Shown here piece by piece: positions 45,477-55,214 of a stretch of 64,000 nucleotides of DNA; the stretch's first letter is position 1, and the number at the start of each line of letters is the position of its first letter. The notes under the pieces are model-generated. The model made no database searches, was not told where the DNA came from, and saw nothing but the letters and a program-made list of their open reading frames with translations. The translations under genes and the position numbers were made by a program. The DNA comes from an uncultured Paracoccaceae bacterium (GTDB taxonomy: Bacteria; Pseudomonadota; Alphaproteobacteria; Rhodobacterales; Rhodobacteraceae): NCBI GenBank assembly GCA_938002605.1, contig CALLAF010000038.1, positions 1 through 64,000 of the forward strand, in the 5' to 3' direction.

Positions 45477-47093
45477 ATGCCCCGCGCTCTTTTAGCGAGT
45501 TTCGCAGATAGTCTTTCGATCAGCGATCCAAACGCCCCGTTGACCCCAAAGCAGCTGCGTATTGACGTGCTTTCTGGATTGACCGTTGCCTTAGCATTGG
45601 TGCCTGAGGCGGTGGCTTTTGCCTTTGTCGCTGGGGTTCAGCCGTTGGTTGGGCTTTACGCGGCGTTTATTGTCGGCCTGATCACCGCGATTTTTGGTGG
45701 CCGTCCGGGGATGATTTCTGGGGCGACGGGCGCATTGGCCGTTGTGATGGTCAGCCTTGTTGCGTTGCACGGCGTTGAATATCTGTTTGCGACCGTGGTT
45801 TTGATGGGGCTGATCCAGATTTTTGTCGGCATCATGCGTTGGGGGAAATTCATCCGGCTGGTGCCGCATCCGGTTATGCTGGGCTTTGTAAACGGGCTGG
45901 CGATTGTCATTTTCTTGGCGCAACTTGGTCAATTCAAAGTGCCCGGCACCGCTGAAGCATCGGGTCACGGCGTCGGTGGCGGTGAATGGCTATCGGGTGG
46001 CCCAATGGCGTTGATGCTGGCGCTGGTGGCGCTGACGATGGCGATCATCTATTTTATTCCGCGCCTGACCAACGCGATCCCAGCGCCATTGGCTGGGATC
46101 GGGATTGTTGCGGCGATCGTTATTGGTTTAGGGCTTGATGTGCCGGTTGTTGGCGATTTGGCCAGCATCGAAGGTGGCTTGCCGCCGTTCCATATTCCAA
46201 TGGTGCCGTTCACATGGGAAACACTTGAAATCATTGGACCCTATGCGGTGATCCTTGCGGCGATTGGTCTGATCGAAAGCCTGCTGACATTAAACCTAGT
46301 TGGGGAAATGACTGGTAATCGTGGTGGCGCAAGCCAAGAATGCATCGCGCAAGGTGCAGCCAATACCGTAACAGGTTTCTTTGGTGGTATGGGCGGTTGC
46401 GCGATGATCGGGCAATCCATGATCAACGTGAAATCCGGAGGACGGACCCGCGTTGCGGGCATCGCGGCGGCGTTGTTTTTGCTGGCGTTTATCTTGTTCG
46501 CAAGTAGCCTGATCGAACAAATCCCGTTGGCCGCATTGGTTGGGGTGATGTTCATGGTTGTGATCGGGACGTTCGCTTGGAACTCGCTCACGATCTTGCG
46601 CAAGGTGCCACGCACGGACGCGTTTGTGACGATCCTTGTGACCGTTGTCACCGTAGCAACCGATCTGGCCACTGCCGTGGTTGTTGGTGTGATCGTATCC
46701 GCGCTGGCCTATGCGTGGAACAACGCCAGCCGCATCCACGCCAAGACCCATGAAACCCCTGAAGGAGCCAAAGTGTACCAAATTCAAGGACCGCTATTCT
46801 TTGGCTCATCAGATGGGTTCACCGAATTGTTCGATATCAATGCGGATCCCTCATTGGTGATCATCGACTTTGCTGATAGCCGCGTCGTCGATCAATCTGC
46901 GCTACAAGCCATCGAAGCCATTGCCGGAAAATACGAGGCCGCAGGCAAACGTATCCAACTGCGCCATATCAGCCATGATTGTCATCAATTGCTGCGTAAA
47001 GCTGGGCATTTGATTGTCGATAGTGATGATGATCCTGACTATGCACTGGCGGTTAACTACAGCGTAAAAACCGGCATTCTTGGCGATCACTAA
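45477..47093 (+). CDS. SulP family anion transporter with STAS domain
   Basis: This is a 538-residue SLC26/SulP transporter. About 12-14 transmembrane segments span residues 30-410, with the N-terminal signature [27 protein letters not shown] and the [19 protein letters not shown] segment. A cytoplasmic STAS domain from about residue 430 contains [23 protein letters not shown]. Substrate may be sulfate, bicarbonate or another anion. The ATG at 45477 has AGGA 7 bases upstream; a TTG five codons earlier is less likely. A terminator follows. Confidence 0.93.
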   Translation: MPRALLASFADSLSISDPNAPLTPKQLRIDVLSGLTVALALVPEAVAFAFVAGVQPLVGLYAAFIVGLITAIFGGRPGMISGATGALAVVMVSLVALHGVEYLFATVVLMGLIQIFVGIMRWGKFIRLVPHPVMLGFVNGLAIVIFLAQLGQFKVPGTAEASGHGVGGGEWLSGGPMALMLALVALTMAIIYFIPRLTNAIPAPLAGIGIVAAIVIGLGLDVPVVGDLASIEGGLPPFHIPMVPFTWETLEIIGPYAVILAAIGLIESLLTLNLVGEMTGNRGGASQECIAQGAANTVTGFFGGMGGCAMIGQSMINVKSGGRTRVAGIAAALFLLAFILFASSLIEQIPLAALVGVMFMVVIGTFAWNSLTILRKVPRTDAFVTILVTVVTVATDLATAVVVGVIVSALAYAWNNASRIHAKTHETPEGAKVYQIQGPLFFGSSDGFTELFDINADPSLVIIDFADSRVVDQSALQAIEAIAGKYEAAGKRIQLRHISHDCHQLLRKAGHLIVDSDDDPDYALAVNYSVKTGILGDH

Positions 47094-47099
47094 AATTGC

Positions 47100-47131
47100 G
47101 ACCGGGCCCGTTTTTGTCGGGCTCGGTCTTT
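47100..47131 (+). terminator. Rho-independent terminator after the SulP gene
   Basis: GACCGGGCCCG and CGGGCTCGGTC form an 11-bp stem with one G-T pair and a 7-base loop, followed by TTTG. It begins seven bases after the stop. Confidence 0.88.
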
Positions 47132-47222
47132 GTATCCTATCGATTGCGCGCGCCGCGTGTTTGGGATACAAATACGATGTCACTCGCCGGGTTCACGGCG
47201 GACATCACCGAGAAAAATATAA

Positions 47223-47471
47223 ATGACATTGATGACATTTGCCGCCTACGAGCAGCAATTGAAATGGGTCGCATTTGTGCTGGGCGTTGCCAGTACCATT
47301 TGTGTTGTGCAGGGCTATCATCTGGGGGCGATGCTGTTCAGCTTACCGTTTTGCCTGATCTGGATGTATTGCGCATGGTTGCGCCGGGAACCGCAGTTGA
47401 AATACATCAACATGCTGTTCACAGCGCTGTATATCTACGGGATCGGCAGATATTTCTTAGTAGGAGGCTAG
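47223..47471 (+). CDS. Small hydrophobic protein of unknown function
   Basis: This is an 82-residue protein with two or three short transmembrane segments (about residues 13-30, 34-50 and 62-80) separated by short charged turns such as RREPQLKY. No family was recognised and the ribosome site is weak. Its TAG stop shares the bases CTAG at 47468-47471 with the stop of the opposing flavin reductase gene. It is probably a real gene because its frame ends cleanly against the convergent neighbour and the sequence is consistently membrane-like. Confidence 0.6.
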   Translation: MTLMTFAAYEQQLKWVAFVLGVASTICVVQGYHLGAMLFSLPFCLIWMYCAWLRREPQLKYINMLFTALYIYGIGRYFLVGG

Positions 47472-48070
47472 CCGGGGCGTTTGATCGTAAAGACTTCGCG
47501 CACCACTGCGTAATCCTGATAGCCCATCCGCGCGAGCATCCCAAACTGCGTCACGTCAAATTTGCCGTCGACAAGACAATCGTCGCGCAGATGCACGCCC
47601 GTGACCTCGCCAAAGACCGCGAAATTGGCGGCACCGGGCAGTTGCACGATTTGGGTTAGCTTGCATTCCAATGTCGCAGGTGCTGTCGCGACACGGGCGC
47701 AGGCAATGGTATTGCATTCGGCCTTGGCGATCTGCGCGAGCTCAAACTCATCGGTCTCTTTTTCCCAAGCGCCAGATGTTTGGTTCATCAGGTCTTTGGA
47801 GGCATGATCAACAACATTCACCGCAAACACACCTGTTTCACGGATATGCGCAACTGAATCCTTTGTATCACCGCGGTCAGGCTTGCTGCTGGTGGACGAA
47901 AACATCACCTGCGGCGGCTCATAGGCGACCGCGTTGAAAAAGGAATAGGGCGCAAGGTTATCTTGCCCGTTAGCACCGCGCGTAGAAATCCAGCCGATCG
48001 GGCGCGGGGATACCACAGCGTTAAAAGGGTTATGCGGCAGCCCGTGCCCATTTTCTGGCGTATAAAACAT
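47468..48070 (-). CDS. Flavin reductase-like FMN-binding protein
   Basis: This is a 200-residue protein of the flavin reductase/NADH:FMN oxidoreductase family. The diagnostic N-terminal segment is SPRPIGWIST, where FMN contacts the backbone, and NLAPYSFFNAVAYEPPQVMFS follows. A C-terminal stretch of strands completes the split-barrel fold. It may supply reduced flavin to a monooxygenase, but none is adjacent. It is transcribed divergently from a GNAT gene 69 bases away. Confidence 0.9.
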   Translation of the reverse strand: MFYTPENGHGLPHNPFNAVVSPRPIGWISTRGANGQDNLAPYSFFNAVAYEPPQVMFSSTSSKPDRGDTKDSVAHIRETGVFAVNVVDHASKDLMNQTSGAWEKETDEFELAQIAKAECNTIACARVATAPATLECKLTQIVQLPGAANFAVFGEVTGVHLRDDCLVDGKFDVTQFGMLARMGYQDYAVVREVFTIKRPG

Positions 48071-48139
48071 CGTGTTACCTTTTCCTTAGGTTTGCATAGG
48101 AGTAACTTGCATGGACCAACTTGGCCAGACGAAAGAACG

Positions 48140-48634
48140 ATGCAACAATCCGCACTAACATTGGCCGAGGAAACGGCCCACGATTGGTGGGAGGTCGAAG
48201 CCCTTTACGATCTGTGCTTTGCGCCGGGGCGGTCGGCCTTATCGTCGTATCGATTGCGTGACGGGGTGTCGCCCATTGCGCCACTGTGTATCACGGCGCG
48301 TGATGTTGACGGGACTTTAGCTGGGGCCGTCCGCAACTGGCCTGTTTGTGTTGGCGGGCAAATGGCGGTGCTTTTGGGGCCGATTGCAGTGCATCCAACC
48401 CGTCAAGGTGAAGGCGTTGCTGCGCTACTGATGCGTGAATGTCTTGGGCTGGCGGCGCAGCATGGTTGGGAGCGTATGATGCTTGTCGGTGATGCGCCTT
48501 ACTACGGGCGCTTTGGATTTGAAAAGCTGACAGGCGTTGAAATGCCGCCGCCCACGAACCCGGATCGTGTGCTTGGGTTGGGGGATTGGGGCGGTATCAC
48601 AGGTGCTGTGACTAGGGCGTCGGATTGTAAATAG
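48140..48634 (+). CDS. GNAT family N-acetyltransferase, YhbS-like
   Basis: This is a 164-residue acetyltransferase with a compact GNAT fold. LYDLCFAPGRSALSSYRLRDG lies near the start. The acetyl-CoA-binding IAVHPTRQGEGVAALLMRECL is near residue 90, and MLVGDAPYYGRFGFEKL follows. The frame is open to 47963, but the upstream portion is antisense to the flavin reductase gene, so the ATG at 48140 is preferred. The substrate is unknown. Confidence 0.85.
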   Translation: MQQSALTLAEETAHDWWEVEALYDLCFAPGRSALSSYRLRDGVSPIAPLCITARDVDGTLAGAVRNWPVCVGGQMAVLLGPIAVHPTRQGEGVAALLMRECLGLAAQHGWERMMLVGDAPYYGRFGFEKLTGVEMPPPTNPDRVLGLGDWGGITGAVTRASDCK

Positions 48635-48659
48635 CCCCCCGAACCCCCATCTTAGGTCT

Positions 48660-49451
48660 ATGACCACATCTGACGACCCATTGCTTGCGCCTTTGCCCGC
48701 CGAACCGTTGCTTCCGTTGGATGCGGCGGCAAGCGCCGAAGTGCGGGCGCTGGCACGCAAGCAAAAAAGCGCGCGCGGCGTCTTGATGACTGCGATCACC
48801 TTTGTTGGTGGTCAGGTCGAAGACGGTATGAAATTGCTACCAAAACCTGTGCGTGGCCAAGTAGATGACATCGCGCGCAAAGCGCTTGAGCGCAGTTTTG
48901 ATCTGGCCGCGAAGTCACGCGGCGGAGTAGGGAAAGCGATCGGCTCTGATCGCGCACATAAGGCATTGGGCACGGTTTCAGGCGCGCTGGGCGGGGTCGG
49001 TGGGCTGCCGACGGCATTGGCCGAATTGCCTATTGCAACGACCGTCATTTTTCGCGCCGTTTTACATGTCGCCGAAGACTATGGCGAAGACCCGCATTCG
49101 ATTGAAACCCGCATGGCATGTCTGGCGGTCTTTGGGGCTGGTGGTTCGGGCAGCGAAGATGACGCGGTTGATACCGCGTTTATCGGTGCGCGTTTGGGGC
49201 TGTCAGGGGCTGCAGTGCACGGACTCATTAGCAAGGTCGCGCCAAAGTTTGCAGCTGTGATGACGCAAAAATTGGCCACACAAACCGTGCCAATCTTAGG
49301 GGCCGCAGCCGGGGCAGGGACGAACTATGCGTTCGTTGACTATTACGTGGCGCTTGCCCATGTGCATTTTGGGCTGCGTAAACTCGCGCGTGATCACGGT
49401 GAGACCGCAGTGACAGAGGCGTTTCACGCAGCGCTCGCGGATCAGACCTGA
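48660..49451 (+). CDS. EcsC family protein
   Basis: This is a 263-residue protein resembling the EcsC family, whose Bacillus member is encoded with an ABC transporter implicated in secretion and competence. Features include the amphipathic region near residues 75-115 rich in Gly and Ala (SGALGGVGGLPTALAELPIATTVIFRAVLHVAEDYG). A hydrophobic alanine/glycine stretch lies near residue 195-215 (PILGAAAGAGTNYAFVDYY). Function is poorly known. Its last 10 bases overlap the end of the opposing ptsP gene. Confidence 0.82.
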   Translation: MTTSDDPLLAPLPAEPLLPLDAAASAEVRALARKQKSARGVLMTAITFVGGQVEDGMKLLPKPVRGQVDDIARKALERSFDLAAKSRGGVGKAIGSDRAHKALGTVSGALGGVGGLPTALAELPIATTVIFRAVLHVAEDYGEDPHSIETRMACLAVFGAGGSGSEDDAVDTAFIGARLGLSGAAVHGLISKVAPKFAAVMTQKLATQTVPILGAAAGAGTNYAFVDYYVALAHVHFGLRKLARDHGETAVTEAFHAALADQT

Positions 49452-51685
49452 TAGACCAGCCAATCGGCTACGGCCCGGCGTACGGATTGATCACCGCGTG
49501 CGATGGATTCGTCCATAATTGCGCGCACCTCATTGAGATCGACACGGCGCAATAAATGTTTGACGGGCCCAACAGAGGCTGGGCGCATCGACAAGCTGCG
49601 CAAGCCAAGTGCCGCAAAACACAAGGCCTCGACGGGGCGACCAGCATCTTCGCCACAAAACGACACGGGCGTCCCTGATGCGTCGCAGCGGTCAATCACT
49701 TGGCGCAAGAAGGCCAGAAAGCTCACATTGAGCGTGTCATAGCGTTTACGCACGCGTTCATTTTCGCGGTCAGCCGCGAAGAAAAACTGTTTTAGGTCGT
49801 TGCCACCAATCGAGATGAAATCGACTTCCTGAAAGAATGCATCCGGCGCATAGGCAAGCGATGGGGTTTCGAGCATTGCGCCAACTTCTAGGTGCGAGGG
49901 CAATTTATGTCCAAGTTTCTTTTCGCGCGCCATCGCTTTGTCCATCTCAGACTTGGCGGTGCGGAATTCGTCATGCTGGGCGATAAACGGGTACATGACA
50001 GACAATGGCCCACCATCAGCCGCGCGTATCAGCGCCTGCAACTGCATCCGCAGCACGCCGGGTTTATCCAACCCAACGCGGATTGCGCGCCAGCCCATCG
50101 CGGGGTTGGGTTCATCGTTGGGCTTCATATAGGGCAGCACTTTGTCTGACCCGATATCAAGCGTGCGGAACGCGACGCGTTTCCCATTTGCAGCTTTGAC
50201 AACACGTGAATAAAGCGCAGATAATTCGGCGCGGCGCGGCATTTTATTGCGTACCAAGAATTGCAATTCGGTCCGGAACAGCCCCACGCCTTCGGCGCCT
50301 GACCCTTCGAGCGAGGGCAGATCTGCGATCAATCCGGCGTTCATTTGCAGCGATATCGTGGTGCCGCATTTTGTGGTTGCGGGTAGGTCGCGGATAGACG
50401 CGTAGCGTTCTTGCGCGCGCGTTTGCATCGCAAGCTTATCGCGAAACGCGCTGTGCACGGTTTCGTCAGGGCGCAAATGCGCTATCCCTTGGTCGCCGTC
50501 TACAAGGATCGGGTCGCCATTTAGCGCCTCAGTGGTGACGCCTTTTGCGTTGATCACCAGCGGAATCGCCCATGCGCGCGCGACAATCGCGGCGTGGCTC
50601 CCGACAGAGCCTTCCTCAAGTACGATCCCCTTAAGAACTTTGCCATATTCCAGCAATTCCCCTGGCCCAATATTGCGGGCTACAAGAATCGGGTTTTCGG
50701 GCATGTCGGCACGTGCAGCGGCACCTTGGCCGGTAAGGATACGAAGCAATCGGTTCGAAAGATCATCTAAATCATGCAGCCGTTCGCGCAAATACGGATC
50801 ACCCGCTTGGTTCATCCGGGTCCGTGCGAGCGATTGTTCTTTTTCAACGGCGGCTTCAGCCGATAGGCCGTTGTTCACATCTGCTTCCATTCGGCGCATC
50901 CAGCTCGTGGAATTCGCGAACATGCGATAAGCCTCAAGAACCTCGACCTGATCAGCGTCGTTGGATCGGGCGCCCGACAGCATAGTGTCGACGGAAATAC
51001 GCAAGTTTTCGACACCATCGCGTAGACGCGCAAGTTCGACGTCAGGATCGTCTGAGATTGGGTTGGTCACGACCACGCGCGGTTCGTGCAAAAAGACCAG
51101 CCCCTCGCTTGCACCTTCTTGGGCAACGGACCCACGCAGCAATACATGCTGTTGGTGCCGGGCAGACAGGGCTGCGCCTTCGCCGACAAATGCGCCAAGT
51201 TCGGTCATTTCGGCCAGCACCATGGCGACGATTTCTAGGGCGTAAACTTCGTCTGCGGTGAATTCGCGTGCGGCCTTTGATTGCACGACAAGCACGCCCA
51301 GCGCGTCACCAAGTCGTTGGATAGGGACGCCACAAAATGACGAATACCGTTCTTCGCCAGTTTCCGGCATATAGCGGAACCCTTTGGCGGCGGGGGCATC
51401 GGCGGTATTGATGACGTTACGGCTTTTGGCGGTGCGTCCGACCAGACCTTCGCCAAGGCGCATTCGGGTCTGGTGGACGGCTTCGGCTTGCAAACCTTTG
51501 GTCGCGCAAAGCTCTAGGGTTTCGGCATCGCGGAATAGATAAATTGAACACACCTCGGTCATCATCGAGGTGGCGATCAGGTCCACGACCTCATCAAGCC
51601 GCTCTTGGCCTTCGCTGTCTTCCGCTAAGGCTTCACGCAGGCGGCCAAGCAACTTGCGGCTTTCAGTTTCAATCCGTTCTGGCAT
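49442..51685 (-). CDS. ptsP: PEP-protein phosphotransferase of the nitrogen PTS (EI-Ntr)
   Basis: PtsP phosphorylates NPr from PEP and starts the regulatory nitrogen PTS chain. The 747-residue protein has an N-terminal GAF domain to about residue 165 (VGRTAKSRNVINTADAPAAKGF). The phosphohistidine domain carries His364 in EEGSVGSHAAIVARA, and the C-terminal PEP-binding barrel contains FRTELQFLVRNKMP, FRTLDIGSDK and VSFCGEDAGRPVEALCF. It lies 34 bases downstream of lysC on the same strand, a pairing common in alphaproteobacteria. Confidence 0.96.
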   Translation of the reverse strand: MPERIETESRKLLGRLREALAEDSEGQERLDEVVDLIATSMMTEVCSIYLFRDAETLELCATKGLQAEAVHQTRMRLGEGLVGRTAKSRNVINTADAPAAKGFRYMPETGEERYSSFCGVPIQRLGDALGVLVVQSKAAREFTADEVYALEIVAMVLAEMTELGAFVGEGAALSARHQQHVLLRGSVAQEGASEGLVFLHEPRVVVTNPISDDPDVELARLRDGVENLRISVDTMLSGARSNDADQVEVLEAYRMFANSTSWMRRMEADVNNGLSAEAAVEKEQSLARTRMNQAGDPYLRERLHDLDDLSNRLLRILTGQGAAARADMPENPILVARNIGPGELLEYGKVLKGIVLEEGSVGSHAAIVARAWAIPLVINAKGVTTEALNGDPILVDGDQGIAHLRPDETVHSAFRDKLAMQTRAQERYASIRDLPATTKCGTTISLQMNAGLIADLPSLEGSGAEGVGLFRTELQFLVRNKMPRRAELSALYSRVVKAANGKRVAFRTLDIGSDKVLPYMKPNDEPNPAMGWRAIRVGLDKPGVLRMQLQALIRAADGGPLSVMYPFIAQHDEFRTAKSEMDKAMAREKKLGHKLPSHLEVGAMLETPSLAYAPDAFFQEVDFISIGGNDLKQFFFAADRENERVRKRYDTLNVSFLAFLRQVIDRCDASGTPVSFCGEDAGRPVEALCFAALGLRSLSMRPASVGPVKHLLRRVDLNEVRAIMDESIARGDQSVRRAVADWLVYQV

Positions 51686-51719
51686 TGGTCCCCCAAAATG
51701 ACGGACCGATCAAAATTGA

Positions 51720-52958
51720 TCAGCCCGCCTTTTCCAATTCGAATGCATCATGCAGAGCTTGTACGGCAAGTTCCATGTATTTTCGGTCAACCAGTACGGA
51801 AATTTTTATCTCTGAGGTTGCAATGACCTTAATGTTTACGCCTTCGGCGGATAATACGGCAAACATTTTAGCTGCAACACCTGTATGGCTCCGCATACCG
51901 ATTCCAACCACGGATACTTTTGCGACACCTTCGTCGGCGACCAGATCGTGGTAGTTGATGTCACCGTTATCTTTGGCGTCTTGCATTGCCTTTTCAGCGC
52001 GCGCGACCTGATCAACCGGGCAAGAGAAGGTCATATCCGTACGCCCTTCCTCGGATATGTTTTGCACGATCATATCGACGTTCACGCCAGCCTCGGACAA
52101 TGGTCCAAAGATCGCGGCGGCAATGCCGGGGCGATCGGCAACCGAGATTAGGGTCATTTTTGCTTCGTCACGCGAATAGGCCACACCGGCCACAACATTG
52201 GATTCCATGATTTCTTCCTCATCGCAGACAAGCGTTCCGGCCGCGTCTGATGGTTCTTCAAAAGATGATAGCACGCGCAGGCGTACCTTATAGCGCATCG
52301 CCAATTCTACAGAGCGGGTTTGCAAAACCTTTGCGCCAAGCGATGCCAGTTCCAGCATTTCTTCAAACGAAATTTTGTCGAGCTTGCGGGCCTTATCGGT
52401 GATGCGCGGATCCGTGGTATAGACGCCGTCAACATCGGTATAAATGTCACAGCGTTCTGCGCCAAATGCTGCGGCAAAAGCCACAGCCGTTGTATCTGAT
52501 CCGCCGCGCCCCAACGTCGCGATACGGCCTTCGGGGCTGACCCCTTGGAAACCCGCCACGACGGCCACCTTCATACCTTCGCCGAATTTGGCGTTGATAT
52601 TGTCGGTGGGGATTTCTTCGATGCGCGCGTTCGAATGTGCTGAGGTGGTATTAACTGGAACTTGCCACCCCTGCCAACTGCGCGCGGGGATGTCCATTTC
52701 TTGCAAACGCAAGGCCATCAAACCGGCGGTGACGTTTTCACCTGACGATACAATCGCGTCATATTCGCGCGCGTCATACAGTGGTGACGTTTCATTCACC
52801 CAGCCGACCAATTCATTGGTCTTTCCCGACATCGCCGAAACGATGACGATGACGTCATAGCCGTTGGCAACTTCGACGGCGACGCGTTTCGCCGCGCGTG
52901 CGATCCGGTCCAGATTGGCAACCGAAGTGCCGCCAAATTTCATTACAAGCGTTGGCAT
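51720..52958 (-). CDS. lysC: Aspartate kinase
   Basis: Aspartate kinase makes aspartyl phosphate, the first step to lysine, threonine and methionine. From the ATG at 52958 the protein is 412 residues, opening with MPTLVMKFGGTSVANLDR. The kinase core has GFQGVSPEGRIATLGRGGSDTTA and the EMLELASLGAKVLQTRSVELA segment. Two C-terminal ACT domains sense feedback inhibitors. AAGGGA lies before the start, and a short hairpin lies just upstream of it. The frame is open to 53033, but the extra residues are not typical. Confidence 0.96.
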   Translation of the reverse strand: MPTLVMKFGGTSVANLDRIARAAKRVAVEVANGYDVIVIVSAMSGKTNELVGWVNETSPLYDAREYDAIVSSGENVTAGLMALRLQEMDIPARSWQGWQVPVNTTSAHSNARIEEIPTDNINAKFGEGMKVAVVAGFQGVSPEGRIATLGRGGSDTTAVAFAAAFGAERCDIYTDVDGVYTTDPRITDKARKLDKISFEEMLELASLGAKVLQTRSVELAMRYKVRLRVLSSFEEPSDAAGTLVCDEEEIMESNVVAGVAYSRDEAKMTLISVADRPGIAAAIFGPLSEAGVNVDMIVQNISEEGRTDMTFSCPVDQVARAEKAMQDAKDNGDINYHDLVADEGVAKVSVVGIGMRSHTGVAAKMFAVLSAEGVNIKVIATSEIKISVLVDRKYMELAVQALHDAFELEKAG

Positions 52959-52971
52959 GGTCGTATCCCTT

Positions 52972-52986
52972 GGGGTGTCACACCCC
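52972..52986 (-). promoter_or_regulatory. Short hairpin in the lysC leader
   Basis: GGGGTGT and ACACCCC flank a single base, ending 14 bases before the lysC ATG and next to its ribosome site. It could modulate translation or be part of a longer leader structure. No lysine riboswitch architecture is visible. Confidence 0.3.
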
Positions 52987-53059
52987 TGTATCAATTCCGC
53001 AGGTGTCTTAAAGGCGTGCGCGCCCAAGGGCAATGCGCAACCGACATGAAAGACCTGCG

Positions 53060-53464
53060 CTAATTGGTCTTTTTGCGCGGAATAAACGGCAAAGGCATCA
53101 CAGGAATACCATCATCGACCAATTTTTTGGCCTCTTCCAGTTTTGCCTCGCCGTAAATTGGACGCTCTGGTGTGACGCCATCATGCATGTCGCGGGCTTC
53201 TTTGACGAATTTATCACCCACATAGTCAGACTTGCTTTCGACCTCGTCGCGCAGTTTTTCGATCGGGTTTTCGGCGGCTTTGGGGGCTACGATTTCGGCT
53301 GATGTGCTGACGGCTGGTGCCATGATCGATTTTGTCACATTCGCTGTTCCGCAAGTTTCACAGGTGATCATGCCAGCCCGGCTGAGCTTGTCAAAGGCTT
53401 CGCCGGATTGAAACCAGCTCTCAAAAGCATGGCCTTGGTCACATTTGAGGTGAAAACGGATCAT
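53060..53464 (-). CDS. DUF1178 family protein with zinc-ribbon-like cysteines
   Basis: This is a 134-residue protein matching the DUF1178 pattern. It starts MIRFHLKCDQGHAFESWF and has Cys8, then Cys35 and Cys38 in a CETC pair, suggesting metal binding. The C-terminal half is charged and helical, ending in FIPRKKTN. The frame extends upstream to 53629 but that part overlaps the NUDIX gene; the ATG at 53464 is the family start. Function is unknown. Confidence 0.88.
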   Translation of the reverse strand: MIRFHLKCDQGHAFESWFQSGEAFDKLSRAGMITCETCGTANVTKSIMAPAVSTSAEIVAPKAAENPIEKLRDEVESKSDYVGDKFVKEARDMHDGVTPERPIYGEAKLEEAKKLVDDGIPVMPLPFIPRKKTN

Positions 53465-53505
53465 GGGCTGTAAATAGGCAAATTCCAGCCGCTTGCAAGT
53501 AGCCG

Positions 53506-53979
53506 TTAGTGCAGTAACGCCTTTGGCTTGAAGGTCGCGACGATTTGTTTGAGTTCCGGCTCTTGTAGTTTCTTGGCTGCTTTTTTCGGGCTTAGCCATT
53601 TGCGTTTGCGCTGGCCTTGCTCTGGCCATTTGCGCAGTTCTTTGCGCACGCGCACGGGGTAGACCATTACAATGATCGGCGCGTCGCCAGATTTGAGCGG
53701 TTTGACATAGCTATAGGCACCAAGACAGCGATCAATCGCGTCCCCCGTGATTCCCGCCTCTTCATAGGCTTCGGTTGCCGCGGATTGGGCCGGGGTATGT
53801 TTGTGCATGGGCCAGCCGCGGGGCAAAATCCAGCGGCCTGTCGTGCGTGTTGTCACAATGCAAATTTCGACCTTGCCTTTGCGCATGCGCCAGCAAAGTG
53901 CCGCGAATTGGGCGCGAACGTCTGTTTTGGTCCCTGCGTGTAGGTGAATAGGAAGCTGCTGAAATGCGATTTTTGTCAT
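53506..53979 (-). CDS. NUDIX hydrolase, diphosphoinositol-type
   Basis: This is a 157-residue NUDIX protein of the DIPP-like type often seen in alphaproteobacteria. The NUDIX box region GWPMHKHTPAQSAATEAYEEAGI has the catalytic EEAG pair. The glutamate after the first glycine and the arginine of the REU motif are replaced, so the box is degenerate. A lysine- and arginine-rich C terminus follows. The ATG gives MTKIAFQQLP. It diverges from the deacetylase-like gene. Confidence 0.85.
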   Translation of the reverse strand: MTKIAFQQLPIHLHAGTKTDVRAQFAALCWRMRKGKVEICIVTTRTTGRWILPRGWPMHKHTPAQSAATEAYEEAGITGDAIDRCLGAYSYVKPLKSGDAPIIVMVYPVRVRKELRKWPEQGQRKRKWLSPKKAAKKLQEPELKQIVATFKPKALLH

Positions 53980-54014
53980 GGTTCCGGTCTAAAAATGGGG
54001 ATACCCCCTTGTGT

Positions 54015-55172
54015 ATGGCCGACGATACCCATGCTGCAGATGCACAAGCAAGTGCTTTCCCGCGCTTTATTGGATCCGAGATTTATCGGCATTCAGGCTA
54101 TGGGCCTTGGCATCCGCTGCGGGTGCCGCGCGTTTCAACTGTTATGGATTTGGCACGCGCGCTCGGCTGGTTGCCAGGGACGCAGTATATTACCAGCCCG
54201 CGCGCCAAACCTGCAGCGCTGACCGGGTTTCACACGCCCCGCTATATTGCCGCACTACAGGCTGCTGAAGCCGCCCAAGCCGCGTCAACGGAGGTGCGAA
54301 AGAAGCATGGGCTGGGCACCCCTTCGAACCCGATTTTTACTGAAATGTACCGTCGTCCCGCAACCAGCGCAGGGGCATCGCTGCTCGCGGGTGAGCTGTT
54401 GGCGAAAGGGGGCGTGATTTATTCCCCCGCTGGCGGTACCCACCACGGCATGCCCGACCGCGCAAATGGGTTTTGCTATCTCAATGACCCGGTGCTTGCG
54501 ATCCAATCCTTGCGCCGCTCGGGCGCACAGCGCATCGCCTATGTTGATATTGATGCGCATCATGCGGATGGGGTCGAACATGCGTTTGCAGATGATCCCG
54601 ACACATTGTTGATTTCCGTTCACGAGGCGAACCGATGGCCACGCACCGGTGCGCTGACAGATTGCGGTGTCGGGCAGGTCTATAACCTGCCTGTGGCGGC
54701 AGGGTTGCATGATGGTGATATGGCGCTGATCCGGGATACGCTGATCCTGCCGTTGGTTGCGGATTTTCGCCCAGACGCAGTTGTGTTGCAATGTGGTGCC
54801 GACGCCGTCACCGAAGATCCGCAATCGCGTCTATCGCTGTCGAATAATGCGCATTGGGCGATTGTCGCCGCATTGCGTGGTCTTTCTCCGCGCTACCTGG
54901 TGTTGGGCGGGGGCGGGTATAATCCGTGGTCGGTTGGTCGCTTGTGGACTGGTGTTTGGGCGACGTTGCAAGGTGCAGAGATTCCAGATGACTTGCCCAT
55001 GGTCGGTCAGGATGTTTTGCGTGCGCTCAGATGGGAAACCCCGCAAAAGACGCGCCTTCCAGAGCCTCATTGGATAACGACCTTGCGTGACGCCCCGCGT
55101 GGTGGGCCGATCAGCGAAGACACGCGTAGTGGGGTCCAAAACCTGACGCAGCGTGCGCGTGCATGGGCCTGA
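54015..55172 (+). CDS. Histone deacetylase family hydrolase (AcuC/HdaH-like)
   Basis: This is a class II-type zinc-dependent deacetylase of the arginase-deacetylase fold, acting on acetyl-lysine, acetylpolyamines or related amides. From the ATG at 54015 the protein is 385 residues. Metal and catalytic residues appear in GGTHHGMPD, YVDIDAHHADGVEHAF and CGADAVTEDPQSRL, with LGGGGYNPWSVGRLW supplying the tyrosine. DAHHADG stands in place of the usual DxHHGDG. An ATG at 53964 overlaps the NUDIX start and is less likely. It precedes modABC. Confidence 0.9.
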   Translation: MADDTHAADAQASAFPRFIGSEIYRHSGYGPWHPLRVPRVSTVMDLARALGWLPGTQYITSPRAKPAALTGFHTPRYIAALQAAEAAQAASTEVRKKHGLGTPSNPIFTEMYRRPATSAGASLLAGELLAKGGVIYSPAGGTHHGMPDRANGFCYLNDPVLAIQSLRRSGAQRIAYVDIDAHHADGVEHAFADDPDTLLISVHEANRWPRTGALTDCGVGQVYNLPVAAGLHDGDMALIRDTLILPLVADFRPDAVVLQCGADAVTEDPQSRLSLSNNAHWAIVAALRGLSPRYLVLGGGGYNPWSVGRLWTGVWATLQGAEIPDDLPMVGQDVLRALRWETPQKTRLPEPHWITTLRDAPRGGPISEDTRSGVQNLTQRARAWA

Positions 55173-55214
55173 CGCTTGCGCCGCCTTACGAACGCGTTGA
55201 TAACGGGGCCTATG

